Origin: an uncultured Anaerolineae bacterium
GTDB lineage: Bacteria > Chloroflexota > Anaerolineae > Anaerolineales > UBA11858
NCBI GenBank assembly: GCA_937893815.1
Contig: CALCSH010000001.1
Span: 1-5,705, forward strand
Direction: 5' to 3'
Length of the DNA: 5,705 bases
The translations under genes and the position numbers were made by a program. The notes under the pieces were generated by a model. That model was not told the origin of the DNA and searched no databases. It saw only the letters and a program-made list of their open reading frames with translations. Positions 5,423 through 5,705 of the stretch are shown here, one piece after another; positions within the stretch are counted from its first letter, which is position 1; every line of letters begins with the position of its first letter.

Positions 5423-5705
5423 TTAATCTTCCACAATCACCCAATCGCTGGCACTACGGCCAAAGACTTCAGGGGAGTACATTTCTTCGGCCTTGGTGGG
5501 CGGGGCCACGAACGTCCCCGGCGTGGTGGCACGCGCGGTATAGGTGTATTCGTAGACACCATCCCAAAGCAAGGATGTAAAAGCTTCAGCGCGCTCGTCG
5601 CGCATATTCTGGTGTTCGTACCAGGTTCCCCACCACCACCAGCCGTAGCGATAATCGGGGCTGTCTGGGTCTTGCGGCGTTGAGCCAGAGACAGATAGCG
5701 CCGGG
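5423..5705 (-). CDS. Alpha-2-macroglobulin family protein, C-terminal end
   Basis: The reading frame is open from the right edge to TAA at 5423-5425, giving 93 residues of a larger protein. The visible part reads SPDYRYGWWWWGTWYEHQ, MRDERAEAF, then DGVYEYTYTARATTPGTF, VAPPTKAEEMYSPEVFGRSA and SDWVIVED. The R-DER...F motif, the YEYTY-RATTPG strand and the PP-KAEEMY-PEV-GRSA ending are characteristic of the C-terminal macroglobulin (receptor-binding-like) domain of bacterial alpha-2-macroglobulins. These are large envelope proteins thought to trap proteases. The thioester region lies outside the window, so it is unknown whether this member carries it. A run of four tryptophans is conspicuous, though tryptophan-rich segments here are common in the family. 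It converges on the amidohydrolase, shares its terminator and is probably unrelated in function. Confidence 0.85.
   Translation of the reverse strand, partial: PALSVSGSTPQDPDSPDYRYGWWWWGTWYEHQNMRDERAEAFTSLLWDGVYEYTYTARATTPGTFVAPPTKAEEMYSPEVFGRSASDWVIVED

Noticed and set aside
5306..5683. 125-codon plus-strand open frame crossing the terminator
   Set aside because: It would have to read through the strong hairpin at 5384-5418 and lies antisense to the clear alpha-2-macroglobulin C-terminus; its residues show no domain character.
1..5705. CRISPR array, tRNA/rRNA genes or insertion-sequence ends
   Set aside because: No regularly spaced repeats, cloverleaf or ribosomal sequence, or transposase with terminal inverted repeats were seen.

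Overview
The window looks like bacterial chromosome with mid-range GC. The protein style suggests Chloroflexota (Anaerolineae-like): polyamine-type ABC permeases, a short AsnC/Lrp regulator ending in a SYRWG-type tail, and an alpha-2-macroglobulin. That assignment is an inference from familiarity with such proteins; no marker gene is present.

The left two thirds (positions 1-3495) is one minus-strand operon. Read 5' to 3' on that strand it runs: AsnC/Lrp-family regulator (3495-3034), potA-type ATPase (3020-1935), potB-type permease (1926-985), potC-type permease (992-153), then the first 32 codons of a lipoprotein that should be the substrate-binding subunit (97 to beyond the left edge). Gaps are 13 bp, 8 bp, an 8-bp overlap and 55 bp, so co-transcription is very likely. 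Together they would form a complete spermidine/putrescine-class importer with its own regulator.

Diverging from it on the plus strand is a 530-residue amidohydrolase of the Amidohydro_3/YtcJ type (3704-5296) with a complete set of metal-ligand motifs. The 208-bp gap between the two start codons (3496-3703) is the most structured part of the window. It holds a near-consensus minus-strand promoter placed so that the regulator mRNA would begin at or next to its own ATG (leaderless), an extended -10 promoter for the amidohydrolase, four CGTCA/TGACG pentamers at about 10-bp spacing over the first promoter, and a 22-bp inverted repeat abutting the second. The simplest reading is a self-contained uptake-and-hydrolysis module for an N-substituted amine or related amide, controlled from one divergent control region by the Lrp-like protein. 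The substrate cannot be read from the sequence.

After the amidohydrolase comes a strong 16-bp-stem hairpin (5384-5418) that can terminate in both directions, then the 3' end of a convergent minus-strand gene whose 93 visible residues match the C-terminus of bacterial alpha-2-macroglobulins. No RNA genes, insertion sequences or CRISPR arrays were seen.
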